Shown: in pieces, positions 29,970 to 40,682 of the stretch
Layout of the letters: each line of letters begins with the position of its first letter
Numbering within the stretch: position 1 is the first letter of the stretch
NCBI GenBank assembly: GCA_025618425.1
Contig: CM046842.1
Location: forward strand, 40,396,037 to 40,460,036
DNA from: Heliocidaris tuberculata
Lineage: Eukaryota > Echinodermata > Echinoidea > Camarodonta > Echinometridae
Direction of reading: 5' to 3'
Length of the DNA: 64,000 nt
The notes under the pieces: model-generated
What the model saw: only the letters and a program-made list of their open reading frames with translations
What the model was told of the DNA's origin: nothing
Databases searched by the model: none
Made by a program: the position numbers and the translations under genes

Positions 29970-30106
29970 ATGGTTCAGGCACGTAGACATGTTCCACAGT
30001 TGCTTGTTGCGGCTGTGAGCCTACTGACTTTCGTGAGCCCATCTGGTTCCCTTCTGAGTCGCTGCTGTCCAGAATATTGGACCGCGTACATGTTAAACTG
30101 CTATCG
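29970..30106 (+). CDS. First coding exon of a secreted C-type-lectin-like protein (partial)
   Basis: ATG at 29970 opens 45 codons plus two bases before a consensus donor (CG|GTAAGAGG). The peptide starts MVQARRH, then a hydrophobic core (LLVAAVSLLTFV) and small residues, a clear signal peptide of about 27 residues. It ends CCPEYWTAYMLNCY. The C-P-x-x-W-x(6)-C-Y pattern is the N-terminal hairpin of long-form C-type lectin domains. The product should be secreted and may bind carbohydrate, but the ligand-binding part is in exons I cannot find in this window. A CArG-like box (CCTAAAAAGG) is at 29913-29922. A 5.1-kb composite element starts 80 bases into the intron. Gene not identified. Confidence 0.7.
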
Positions 30107-30186
30107 GTAAGAGGATGTCGTACCACATGCTCCTTAATTTCCCCAAATAACCCTTACCCTAGACTCAACTATATAATGAATTTAGA

Positions 30187-30480
30187 CCGATTACATGTCG
30201 TTTTTCCGGAGGTTCATAATTCTGAAGGTTCGTTACTTCATAGGTTCGCTTACTCCGAAGGTTTGTAATTCCAAAAAGTTTCATAATTTCGAAAATGTAA
30301 ACAGAGAACTCTTGATCATTTTGGGGAAATTACGAAAGTTTGGAATAATGAACCCTATATTTTTTTCGGAATTACGAACTTTTTTCGTTTGTGGAAAAAC
30401 GAATCCTACTTTATTTGCGGAATTACGAACCCTATTTCATTTTCGGAATTATTAACCCCCTCTTATGGTAATTTTGTGTT
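30187..30480 (+). repeat. Left TTCGGAATTACGAACC-type array
   Basis: Imperfect repeats of a 15-16 base unit in both orientations (GGTTCATAATTC, GAATTACGAACC), with TTTCG, CCGAA and AACCCTA spacers. See the composite entry. Confidence 0.8.
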
Positions 30481-30879
30481 TGGGAAATATGAACCTTCGC
30501 AAAAATCTTTTGCAAAAAGCAAGTACCCCCAAGTTAGACTGAAGATTTAATTTCACTTTCGACCGAGTGTTGAGTTTAACTGAATTCGAAGAATACCCGA
30601 AGCATTTTCCCCTTAATCTGCTATTCCTTCCACTTCAGAAAGGCCAATTTTTGAAGTCCCATATACCCTAACAACTAAAAAACAAACAAACAAACAAACA
30701 AAAACAAAAACAAAAAACAAAAAAAGGGGGAAGGGGGGGGGGGATAACCTGCCCAGTTTTTGGTCACCCCCTCTCACTCTCTCACTCTATCTTTTCTCGG
30801 TCTCGTTTCTCTGTATACCTGTTAATCCCCCTACCCTACTCTATGCACTCCTTTCCCCCTTTTTCTCTCTCTCTCTCTT

Positions 30880-31022
30880 ACACAAACACACCCACCCACA
30901 TATTTATTTCATTTTCTGTCTTTTTCCGGTAGTTACTTGGTATGTACATCTATATAGACACACACAAAAACACACACACGCACACACACACGCACACACC
31001 CCACACCCACACCCACACACAC

Positions 31023-31058
<36 letters not shown>

Positions 31059-31060
31059 GC
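30880..31060. repeat. (CA)n microsatellite
   Basis: CACACA blocks with CACACG and CACACC variants from 30958 to 31055. Upstream (30660-30750) are AAACA-rich and G-rich low-complexity tracts. A near-perfect hairpin (GCGCAGAACC paired with GGTTCCGCGC) is at 31264-31296. Confidence 0.9.
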
Positions 31061-31647
31061 TTTGCTTTATTCAAAAGTGTACCAATCACCCCAAAAGATA
31101 TTTTGCTCCATATAACAGGGGTTACATGTCGCTATACTACATTTGAATGTTGATTTTATCAAGAGATACTGAAAGTTGAAATACACTCCCAATAAACAAA
31201 ACAGCGATATGTGAGGAGACAAGTCGACACACCCGTACGCACTCGCATAAATAATTAATGGCCCGCGCAGAACCGAACTCGGAGTTGGGTTCCGCGCCAG
31301 GAGATTTATGTTCCTTCATTTTCTTCATACTCCTTAACCGTTAACGCATAGAAGGCCAGGTAAAGTGTTTTGAGGTTTATTTTTTAGGTGATTTGTACAC
31401 TTTAAAGGTCATGTATACTTTTGGTCAGCCCTCAAAAAGCATTTCATCAGATTTCTTTGCTTTTGGATGATTAGAGTTGAGTGGAATATATTGGAATAGT
31501 AGCCGTGATATAAAAATGTACACAGACATACTATTTTTACTATTACTATGTATTATTATTATCATCATTCTTCTTCTTATTTTTCTTTATAAAGTTAATT
31601 CTTTATCCTTATTATTCCAATTGATATTACTGTTATTGTTATTATAG

Positions 31648-32298
31648 AATCTGCTGTCCAAGCTCCAAAAGCTTCAAAATGCTGCGGCTCGCATCGTTAC
31701 TCTGTCCACAAAGCGTACCCATATCTCCCTTGTTTTGCAGTCGCTGCATTAATGGCTCCCTGTCAAAGATTAGTTTGCAGGCACAAACCCTGGTCAGTTG
31801 TACAAGAGAGTCTGCGCTGTAAGACTACCATAGGCCATGTACTATAGCTGCTCCTGACCCGACCAGTAGGTAGCTGGATTAGGCTCCTCTCAAGACACAA
31901 TGATTTTCTGATAAAGTGTTAAATTAGGGTCTGTGCTTGCAGACTAGTCAAAGATCGTATTATTTTCAAAATTTTGTTGCTCACTTCTCATTGCTTTCAC
32001 GGTTCTGCTCCCCAATACAATGCCTCTTTAACTCAAAATTACACCCCCGCGAAATGTTTACGCTCACACACTTCCAGTTCTCTTGTGATCCCTAAAGTCG
32101 CAAGAACTTGGGGGGGGGGGGGATCATTTGCCCATGCATGTCCTAAATTATGGAATAGCCTTCCTGAAGACATCAAAAAGTGTATAACATCTGATTCTTT
32201 TAAAAATCATGTATAAACATTTCTCTTTAATTCTTAGTTCTAAATGCGCCTAGAGCACTCCACAGAGTGGATTTGGCGCTATATAAGTTACATTTATT

Positions 32299-32330
<32 letters not shown>
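31648..32330 (+). pseudogene. L2/CR1-like LINE, 3' fragment with (ATT)n tail
   Basis: From 31648 the frame reads KLQKLQNAAARIV, then HISLVLQSLH, a stop, and WLPV, the conserved C-terminal block after the reverse transcriptase in many LINEs. A second frame at 31974-32216 gives APQYNASL and PKLWNSLPEDIKK, the next conserved blocks. The 3' end has TTGGCGCTATATAAG and then (ATT)n. Stops, frameshifts and a poly-G tract at 32111-32122 make it non-functional. It shares its 3' end with the SINE copies in this window. Confidence 0.8.
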
Positions 32331-32340
<10 letters not shown>

Positions 32341-32455
32341 GTTATTATTATGATTATTATTATATCATTATTATTATTTGTACTTTCTTTATTTATTTCT
32401 TCATTTGCTATAATAATGATAATAATTATTGTTATTATATCATTATTATTATTTG

Positions 32456-34147
32456 CAGTGCTGTAGGAATCGAGTCCGGACTCGGACTCGAGACCGGTCT
32501 CGAGTCCCTATTTCTCGGGACTCGGACTCGGACTCGGACTCGAGCCACAAGGACTCGGTCTCGGACTCGGACTCGACTAATGGTGACTCGTGACTCGGGC
32601 GAAAATCGGGACGAGACTGGCAACGAGACCGATAATTTTTTCCTTTTTCCGCTTTTAATTAGAGCTCCAAAGATTACCCCAAGGCACGTAAAAAAAACCC
32701 CGCTATTTTTGCACACCTTTCTCGACTGAGCGGTATTTTGAACATGAATTTAACATCGATCCCCGTAACCGTACGAGAATGTGCCCAAATAGACGTTAAG
32801 ATTAGTTGCTTTATGCTCGTATACACTCGTTTTACAAGTATGACACAGACAAGTATTGAAATAGATATTAACCATTTGGAGATTGATTAATCTTTAACAC
32901 ACGTTTCCCCATAGACCCCAGCCTGGAATATCTTGCAATATGGACAGTCTCAAACAGATTACAATTCCACTTGTATTTCAAGCCAGTATTATGAACTATA
33001 CAGTTTTAATCTTCTGTCTTTTTACTTGCAACTATGTTCCTGTGGCAAAAAGTCAAAGTCAGCAATTATAATTTTTGGCAGCGTCAAACGTTTTAATTAC
33101 GGTATAACAATTACTTTCGTTTTACTTGAGTCACTTAGTCATGTAGTCAGTTTCCAGAATGAATGTTAATGTTGCACTTGTATTGCAAGTCATTAAGCCA
33201 GTTTAATGAACTATAGCTGATGTATCTACAAGGGTTTTATTAGGGTTTGACGATTCATCTTTTTATTACTTTAATCCGTTATTTTATTGATAAGATTGAC
33301 CTATTGCGTGATTGGTGTTCTTGGTGAAATATTGTTTTTCCCTCTTTTTTTCCATTTCAGTTGGAAACTTTCTTTTCTATAATCTGGCTTTAATATGGCA
33401 TTCAATCTGTTATTTTTGTGTTCTGTTTACTTATAATTGATATGTTGATAGAATTTTATTTTTTAAAAAGATAAAATTACAGGCCTTTGAAATGAACAAA
33501 TATTAATTTGTTTATCTTTTCTTCGTTGAGGTATCACAGATACAATACAGCAAACTCTTTATAATAACTGTGGATACAAGCAAAATACTGGGCCTGATAA
33601 GGCTTGTTCACATATGAGCCATTTGTCCACCAGTACACCAAACCATCACCGAAAATCTAACCTGACATTTATATCAACATTTCCAATTCAATTTTCTTAC
33701 CTCCTGTCAGAATTTTTAGTGTTAATAGCTGGCCAATCTTACTGAACTTAATCTTCTTAAGCACGAAGCGACATGTCACGGCGTCAAATCACTCATTTGT
33801 AAGCAAGCCTTTTTACAACTATTTAAAAATAGTTGTCCGCATTCGAACGAAGAAAAGTTAGAATAAACTAAATTCTCTAACAAATGAAAGTTTCAATGAA
33901 CCAGAAACTATTTATGTTATCATGGTTACAGAGAGTTCACAGTAAGGCATGTATCATAATATAATTAATGTGACGTTAAACAAAATTGCAATTTAAGACG
34001 TTCCCATCTGGACTCGGACTCGGACTCGGACTCGGATGTCCAGGACTCGGGACTCGGATGCCAGGACTCGGACTTGGACTCGGACTCGGACTCGGACTCG
34101 GACTCCAGGGACTCGGACTCGGACTCGGACTCGGATGGGATGGACTG
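32456..34147 (+). mobile_element. Non-autonomous hAT element with GGACTC arrays, TSD ATTATTTG
   Basis: Perfect octamer duplications ATTATTTG at 32448-32455 and 34148-34155. Termini are CAGTGCTGTAGGAATCGAGT and, reversed, CAGTCCATCCCATCCGAGTC. Both ends carry arrays of GGACTC/GACTCGG (32480-32610 and 34009-34137). The interior is AT-rich and non-coding. It inserted into the (ATT)n tail of the LINE fragment. Confidence 0.9.
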
Positions 34148-34311
34148 ATTATTTGTTCTTTCTTTCTTTATTTCCTACTGTGCAATATTAATTATTATTA
34201 TTATCATTATTATTAGCATCATCATCATCTAGTCGTTATCATCATGATCATCATTATTAAAACTATTATCTATGTCATTATTATTATTAATTTTATTATA
34301 TTCAAGACTGG

Positions 34312-35062
34312 GGGGGGGGGGACCAAAACGACTGAAAAGCCCCCCCCCCCCCCCCCCCACCCCCCCCCCCCCCCCCCCCATCTCCATATCAAGGGTCCAA
34401 AAAGAGGGAGATAGATAAAAGAGAAAAGAAAACTATTACAGAATAAGAACCAGTGAATTATCTGGCGGCCGCCGGATAATTTCTTTCCTTATGCTATTCT
34501 ATCTTTTTATCCTTCTTTCATTTCCTCTTTCTATCTTCTTTATGCTATTCTTTGTTATTCCTTCTTTCATTAACATAGTGTCCTCTTTCTATCTACAACA
34601 TAACATAATATAAGATAGAAGGCAAAGATAAAAGAATAAAACATAGAATAACATAAGGAAAGATAGAAAGTGAAGAAGATAGAAGGAAAATAACATAATA
34701 TAAGGAAAGAAAGAATTATCTGGCGGTCGCCTGATAATTATATCTTTCCTTATATTATGTTATCTTGTAGATGAAATGAGGAAATGAAAGAAGGATATAA
34801 ACAAAAAATAACATAAGTAAAGATAGAAAGAGAAGAAGATAGAAGGAAAAACAAAGAATAACATAAGGAAGATAGAAAGAGGAAATGAAAGAAGGATAAA
34901 AAGATAGAATAGCATAAGGAAAGAAATTATCCGGCGGCCGCCAGATAATTCACTGGTTCTTATTCTGTAATATAGTTTTCTTTTCTCTTTTATCTCTCTC
35001 CCTTTTTTTTGCACCCTTGATATGGAGAGGGGGGGGGGGGGGGCTGCACAGTCGTTTCGGTC
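34312..35062. mobile_element. 750-bp foldback element with GGCGGCCGCC palindromes
   Basis: Left half and right half are inverted copies: GACCAAAACGACTG near 34320 and CAGTCGTTTCGGTC near 35049, with long G and C runs inside each end. A 24-bp palindrome centred on GGCGGCCGCC and flanked by ATTATC/GATAAT occurs near each arm (34457, 34926), and a mutated copy (GGCGGTCGCC) marks the middle (34717). The arms are rich in GAAAGATAGAAGG-type repeats. Non-coding; superfamily unknown. Confidence 0.8.
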
Positions 35063-35084
35063 CCCCCTCCTTTTTTAAGTACCT

Positions 35085-35297
35085 TATTTCATTTTCGGAA
35101 TTATGAACCCTATTTCATTTTCGGAAATACGAACCTTCGGAATTATGAACCCTCTTTCATTTTTGGAAAAACGAACCTTCGGAATTACGGACCTTCGGAG
35201 TAACGAACCTTCGGAATTACGAACCTTCGGAATAACGAACCTATCGGAATTATGAACCTTCGGAAATACGAACCTTCGGAAAAACGACATGTAACCG
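35085..35297 (-). repeat. Right TTCGGAATTACGAACC-type array
   Basis: About ten tandem copies of GAACCTTCGGAATTAC-like units with variants (TTCGGAAATACGAACC). This is the inverted counterpart of 30187-30480. Confidence 0.88.
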
Positions 35298-35473
35298 GTG
35301 CGACATGGTCGATTCTCCCTTTTTTTCTTACTAAAGACTTGGCTATTTTCTATCTTTTCAAAACTTTTCTGGCAATACGTTTATACTTTTGAACATTCAG
35401 CGTCAGTTTTAATATGTTTCCGTAAGAGTATATTTGTAGATGTGCTTTTGAGTTTGCATGATGGTACTGAAAG

Positions 35474-35641
35474 TAAGGGCTCGTTCAAATAAGCCGTGTT
35501 GACTGTATCTTATAACAAACAGATAAATGAGTACGAGTAATTGGTGCGTCTAGCCATTACCCGCCGCGTTTGTTTGTTTGTTGTTGGTTTTTTTTTTTTT
35601 TTTGTGGCGGTTTGCCACGGCATATGTGAGCGAGCCTTCAA
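35474..35641. mobile_element. Small MITE with ~25-bp inverted ends
   Basis: Left AGGGCTCGTTCAAATAAGCC, right the reverse of AAGGCTCGCTCACATATGCC. Contains poly-T and a GTGGCGGTTTGCCAC hairpin. No clear target duplication. Confidence 0.65.
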
Positions 35642-35753
35642 TGATCTTGACCGAGAGCTTTTCGGAAGCATCTTGTAGGTCAGTCCATGAAAGGACTGTT
35701 GTGTATTCTTTCGTGCATGAGTAATTTTGATCATTAAGCGTCAGGTTTATTTC
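35642..35753 (-). pseudogene. Possible exon fragment of unknown gene
   Basis: On the minus strand an acceptor (TTCACTGCAG) precedes an open, non-repetitive frame that begins EINLTLNDQNYSCTKEY and runs on to ASEKLSVKII. It then enters the MITE at 35474-35641, and beyond the MITE a frame stays open for about 45 more codons. The composition looks protein-like, but I recognise no family and see no donor. It may be a host exon broken by the MITE, or chance. Confidence 0.25.
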
Positions 35754-35934
35754 CTGCAGTGAATAAATGAATAAATAACTAAATAGATAAATGGATAAAT
35801 GAACAAATAAGGGAATAAATGAACCTTTCATCTCTACTGATAAAAAAGATAAAATCATAATCAAACAATGATTTCTAAGATTATGTTGATGAAATATGAA
35901 GGCCTGTCAAATTATTTTGATTCTTTAAGAAAAA

Positions 35935-37497
35935 CAAAATGTTTTGAGCAAAATGCAAAAAGAAATGAATAATTACGGTATTAGAGGGAGGGCCTTGGAG
36001 TGGTTCAGGAGCTACCTCACTGGAAGAAAGCAATTTACATGTATAAACAATACCAAATCTTCAACTAAGACCATTAAATGTGGTGTTCCGCAGGGTTCTC
36101 TTTTAGGTCCGCTCCTTTTTATTTTATACATCAATGATTTCAAAAGATCTTCCAGTATCTTATCATTAATACTATTTGCCGACGACTCGAATATTTTCCT
36201 TTCGGAACGCGATCCTTCAACTCTCCTCAATAAAATAAATACTGAATTAGTTAATGTACAAGATTGGATAAGAGCAAAAAAATTATCTTTAAACATTAAT
36301 AAAACACATTATATGATATTTAGTAATTCTATTGATTCTCTTCCAGGTTCTATACATATTAATGGAAATGATCTTCAAAGGGTTCAACATACTAAGTTTC
36401 TTGGGATTTTGATTGATGACAGACTATCTTGGAAATTTCATATTGACTATTTGTGCAGACTGGTGTCTAGAAATATTGGAGTGATTAACAAATTAAAGCA
36501 TATTTCTCCATCTCAAATATTATTGTCACTTTACACGACACTTATTTATCCCTACCTAACATATGGAATTTTAGCGTGGGGTAACTCCTCTAAGGTTCTC
36601 AATAACAGAATATTAATTTTGCAAAAACGAATCTTAAGAATAATGCACAATGTTCACTTTCGCTCTCATACTGATATTTTGTTCTTCAATAACAAACTTC
36701 TGAAAATAGATGATCTCTATAATTGGCATTTAGGAATTTTCATGTTCCAGCTATCACAAAATACCTTGCCCTCCCCTCTCATGTCCATTTTTACCAAAAA
36801 TTGTGAAATTCATTCGTATCCCACAAGACAATCGAACCAGTATCATTCCCCGCTTTTGCGGACATCTCTTGCCCAGAAAACTATAGTCTTTACTGGACCC
36901 ACGTACTGGAATGAAATTGACCCATCTCTTAAACTGATTTCTAGGCTTTCCCCCTTCAAAAAACATCTAAAACATTTGATTCTAAAATCGTACACTTGAT
37001 TCTTATTTGACACGTGGAACCCTTTGTCAATATCCATGCCTTTTGTTTATTCTCCTTTTCCCTTCTCTCTTCCCTTATGCTCTCTCTCTTTCTCCTTCTC
37101 CCTTCGACCTTTTGTTTTTCCTTCTTTTCCCCCTTTTTTTGTAGCCTTGTTTTCTTTTATTTATTTTATACTTTAATCCTATATTTTTTTTTTTTTTTTT
37201 TTTTAAAGGCAATGTGCAATGCTCCATATTTTGGATGTACAAATTCATTCTGATTCTATAACTCTCAAATGTACTTAATCACCGAGGGACTATGTTTGAC
37301 AAGCTCTGCTTCTTTTAGTTCCTCATTTCTCATGTTTTCTTATTATCTCTTGTATAATCATGTCAGGTTTCGTACATGTACTTGATATTTATTGCCAACT
37401 TATTTCCATTGTTGTATACTATTGTTATGTTTACATTGTACTGTTTTGTTTTGTTTTATGGACACATGAGAAATAAAAAAACGCTTGAAAAAAAAAA
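35935..37497 (+). mobile_element. 5'-truncated LINE with poly-A tail
   Basis: Starts abruptly within a reverse transcriptase ORF (35944-36999) and ends GAAATAAAAAAACGC followed by a poly-A run at 37489-37499. AACAAAATG and AACAATG flanks may be remnants of a target duplication. The 3' UTR is pyrimidine-rich (37030-37200). Confidence 0.8.
35953..36999 (+). pseudogene. LINE reverse transcriptase, C-terminal part
   Basis: About 350 open codons with no stop until TGA at 36997-36999. Motifs: YGIRGRALEWFRSYLTGR, GVPQGSLLGPLLFILYIND (RT block B) and LILFADDSN (the catalytic FADD, block C), then the thumb region with LGILIDDRLSW and a C-terminal IRIMHNVHFRSH-type block ending in GPTYWNEI. Block A with the first catalytic aspartate is missing because of the 5' truncation, so it cannot be functional alone. 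The pattern is that of Jockey/CR1-group LINEs. The uninterrupted frame suggests a fairly recent insertion. Confidence 0.88.
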
Positions 37498-37499
37498 AA

Positions 37500-38100
37500 T
37501 TAAACAATGTTTATTGAAAGAAACCACTTTTTTAAAACATAAAGAATTATCGTAATGATTTGGTCGAAATATGGTTAATCTGATATATAAAAATATTTTG
37601 CTCAAAAATTAGAAAGGAAAAAAAAAACATGCGAAAATGTCTTTCCTCTTACTTTCTTTTACATGCCTTTGGTTTGAATTTGTTTTATTCTCATTCATAC
37701 TAACATTTAGAATAGAATATGTCATATAAATGCTTTCAATAAATATCAAAATTCAAGTGTCTGTCACTAAATTGTGTATCTCGAAGCCTTATTTTATTGT
37801 ATTTCTAATGTAAATTTGTATAACACAAACGTCTGCATACTTAATTTCTACATGTCTGTACAAAAATTAAAAACTCTGGCCAGTATCCAGTATAGAATAA
37901 ATCAATTATCTAAAATACTGAACCATTTTCGTGTAAATGAATATTAAGTTGCTGTTGAAAACAAATGTAGCTTTGCGCAACTGAAAGCCATCAAAGTGTA
38001 AACGTTTTGTGCTTCATCTGTCATAAAAAATCTAAGTTTGCAGCCACTAAAATTTAGTGAAATGAATATGAAAAATAATGGAGAAATCAGTGCAAACTTT
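37500..38100. other. Non-coding, no gene recognised
   Basis: AT-rich; no exon or element end that I can support. Confidence 0.5.
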
Positions 38101-38179
38101 GACATGTGTGTGTGTGTGTGTGTGTGTGTGTAATTGGGTTTTTACAGACGTGTATCAATCAGATATGATTATTTACGTC

Positions 38180-38330
38180 TGGGGACCGACCTTTAACGTC
38201 ACTATCCGAAAGACGTGACTCAATCTCGAACCTGGGTCCGCTGAATCGGTTTATAACTGCCACTGTTAGCTGGATTACAGGCGCACGCCACAACGCACGC
38301 CACAGGTGCCCTTCAAAACAGTCTCCCAAC
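38180..38330 (-). mobile_element. 7SL/Alu-domain-like pol III relic
   Basis: On the minus strand GTGGCGTGCGCCTGTAATCC followed by AGCT matches the conserved 5' domain of 7SL RNA (known from Alu as GTGGCGCGTGCCTGTAATCC). GTGGCGTGCG occurs twice just before it. Further on is a B-box-like GGTTCGAGATT. The rest does not follow 7SL closely. It may be a 7SL-derived SINE, or a 7SL pseudogene fragment. A (TG)n run follows at 38105-38131. Confidence 0.45.
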
Positions 38331-38420
38331 CAGGGGCGACACCGGTATTTTAGAATAATGTGGGAGGAGCGGTGGATGTTGGATCAAAGTGATGTTTCTT
38401 TTTTTTCACAATAATAATTG

Positions 38421-38964
38421 GTAAAATATTTCAAAGTAAACGTTTTCTTTTGAAATGTTATAAAAACATTTTTGATATGAAATATGAAATGTTCCACTGA
38501 CATCATTCAGAACATTAAGATAATCTATATCTTAACGTTCGTTTAAATATATTTAAAAAAATTAAAAACAATAATTTTTTTTATTCTGTCTTCGACATAT
38601 TTTAAAAACATTTCCTATGAAAAATAAAATACAAATACAATGTTATATAAATGTTTCCTCAAACACTTGTGAATAACACATATGAAACCTTTAAAAAATG
38701 TTGTTATAATGTTTTGATGTATCTATGTAATGATGTAAAAATGAATATTTTTTCTCTTTTTATACCGCATAGAATTTTTTGTCAAAATAATGTTATACAA
38801 ATGAAGGAAATGCTCTTTATACCAGAGCTATTTTTTAAAAATTTTTAATTTTTTTTTTGCTTTTCACAACAACATTTGAATGTTAGGATAAAAATATGTT
38901 TTCCTGATGTTAGTATTGTACGATTATTGATTGTATATGATATCTTAATGATATTTTGTCAACG
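38421..38964. repeat. 540-bp direct repeat, copy 1
   Basis: Very AT-rich unit beginning GTAAAATATTTCAAAGTAAA, with TTTTGAAATGTTATAAAAAC and TTCTGTCTTCGACATATTTT landmarks. Copy 2 starts 644 bases downstream with a few percent divergence and small indels. Short ORFs inside are not conserved between copies. Confidence 0.85.
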
Positions 38965-39064
38965 TTTTCTTTCATAATCATGAGTTGATGTAATTACAAC
39001 ATTTTAATACATATAACTCTAATACCGTGATGTCATGTTATTATTTCAAAAACTGAGGCTATTT

Positions 39065-39592
39065 GTAAAATATTTCAAAGTAAACGTTTTCTTTTGAAAT
39101 GTTATAAAAACATTTTTGATATGAAATATGAAATGTTCCATTGACATCATTCAGAACATTAAGACAATCTATATCAAAACGTTCGTTTAAATATAAGTTT
39201 TTTTAATTTAAAAACATTAATTTTTATTCTGTCTTCGACATATTTTTAAAAAATTTCCTATGAAAAATAAAATACAAATACAATGTTATATAAATAAATC
39301 CTCAAACATTAGTGAATAACACATATGAGACCTGTCAAAAATGTTGTAATAATGTTTTGATGTAGCTATGTAATGACGTCCACAAAATGTAAAAATGAAT
39401 ATTTTTTCTATATTTTTACCGCATAGAAATTTGTGTCAAAGTAATGTTATGAAAAGAGGAAAATACTATTTATAGCAGAGCTATTTTGTTTTTGTTAAAA
39501 AAAACATTTGGATGTTAGGTTAAAAATATGTTTTCTTAATGTTAGTTGTGTACGATTTTTGATTGTATATGATATTTTAATGATATTTTGTC
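39065..39592. repeat. 540-bp direct repeat, copy 2
   Basis: Diverged copy of 38421-38964 in the same orientation, separated from it by about 100 unique bases. No terminal inverted repeats are visible, so a segmental tandem duplication is as likely as two element copies. Confidence 0.85.
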
Positions 39593-40216
39593 AAATAGCT
39601 ATTTCTTTTACAATTCTCACTACCTGCTTCCGCTGAAAAAAAAAAGATGATAGATTCCGAGCTTGCCTTCCGGTTCACGGAAGGAATTACCTCGACTCCT
39701 TTGAAATTACCAACCTCGTTCGCTTTTATTAAATGCTTAAACTATAAGGTTTTTATGATATTTTTCACAGTTGGTGTGAGCATTGTACTAACCAGCGAGA
39801 TTTCTCATTTGAACTCACCGTCTCCTTTACTTTCACTCATCTCTATCTCTATCTATTTCTGTCTTTCCACCTCTCTTACTTCGTCGCATCATTGTAAAAA
39901 AAAAAAAAAAAAAAGGGCATAGAGCTCATTGACACTGCTTGGCTGTTATTCCCTTTATCCGCGGACGTGACGATTTGGTCTTTCCCCCTTTACTTTATCT
40001 TTATCTCTCCCTTTCGCCCCTCCTCTTTTTGAAAATAAATATTTGCTTTTAAATACATTAGGTACTTTACAAAGCGAAATATTGTCGCACTGAATACAAA
40101 GTATAGTATACGGATGTCTAAAACATTTTCATTGCAACCGTGCTGTGCTGTGGGAAGTGCTTACTACTTTCTTATGTGAAGGTGAAGTACGCAAGCGCAA
40201 GGCCTGATCCTTATGC

Positions 40217-40612
40217 ATCGTCATTGAGTTTTCCAGCCTTTATCAACTTGAAGAATCACTTTCTTATCACATTGGCGAATAAGAGCAGCGAGAACAGACT
40301 GTTCTTTTCTAATAATCATCGTCATTGAGTTTTCCAGCCTCTTATCAACTTGAATAATCACTTTCTTGTCACATTGGCGAATAAGAGCAGCAAGAACAGA
40401 CTCTTCTTTTCTAATAATCATCGTCATAGAGTTTTCCAGCCTCTTATCAACGTGAAGAATCACTTTCTCGTCACATTGGCGAATAAGAGCAGCGAGAACA
40501 GACTGTTCTTTTCTAATAATCATCGTCATAGAGTTTTCCAGGCTCTTATGAACTTGAAGAATCATTCTCTTCTCACATTGGAGAATCCTAGGGCAGCAAG
40601 AACAGAGTGGTT
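40217..40612. repeat. 102-bp tandem repeat (~3.7 copies) with hormone-element palindromes
   Basis: Copies start near 40221, 40322, 40424 and 40526. Each holds TCACATTGGCGAATAAGAGC and a palindrome AGAACAGACTGTTCT (exact at 40291-40305 and 40495-40509; one mismatch at 40393-40407; degenerate in the last copy). Because 102 is a multiple of three, 34-residue repeats stay open on both strands; the first copy has a one-base deletion. The array ends about 10 bp before a TATA box, so a regulatory role is as plausible as a coding one. Confidence 0.85.
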
Positions 40613-40622
40613 TGTTTGAGGG

Positions 40623-40682
40623 TATAAAGTCTGTATCTGCGGAATTTCGCAGCGAAGAGTTTCATTTTCAAGTTGTTTCTGG
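40623..40682 (+). promoter_or_regulatory. Candidate TATA promoter and short first exon
   Basis: TATAAAG at 40623-40629, then about 50 bases and a consensus donor (TTTCTG|GTAAGTTCC, intron starts 40682). This is the layout of a TATA-driven gene with a short untranslated first exon. The next exon is not recognisable; a hAT element lies 50 bases into the supposed intron. Confidence 0.45.

Larger units (their letters stand above)
30187..35297. mobile_element. Composite region bounded by inverted repeat arrays
   Basis: The left end begins TTACATGTCGTTTTTCCGGA and continues as an array of GGTTCATAATTCCGAA-like units to about 30480. The right end (35085-35297) is the same material inverted and ends AAAAACGACATGTAA. 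Between them lie a CA microsatellite, a LINE 3' fragment, a hAT element and a G/C-ended foldback. The inverted arrays look like termini of one large DNA element into which the others inserted. I see no transposase and no clear target duplication. Confidence 0.55.

Noticed and set aside
35085..35297. CRISPR-like array
   Set aside because: Units are adjacent and imperfect with no unique spacers, and the genome is animal. It is a minisatellite/element end.
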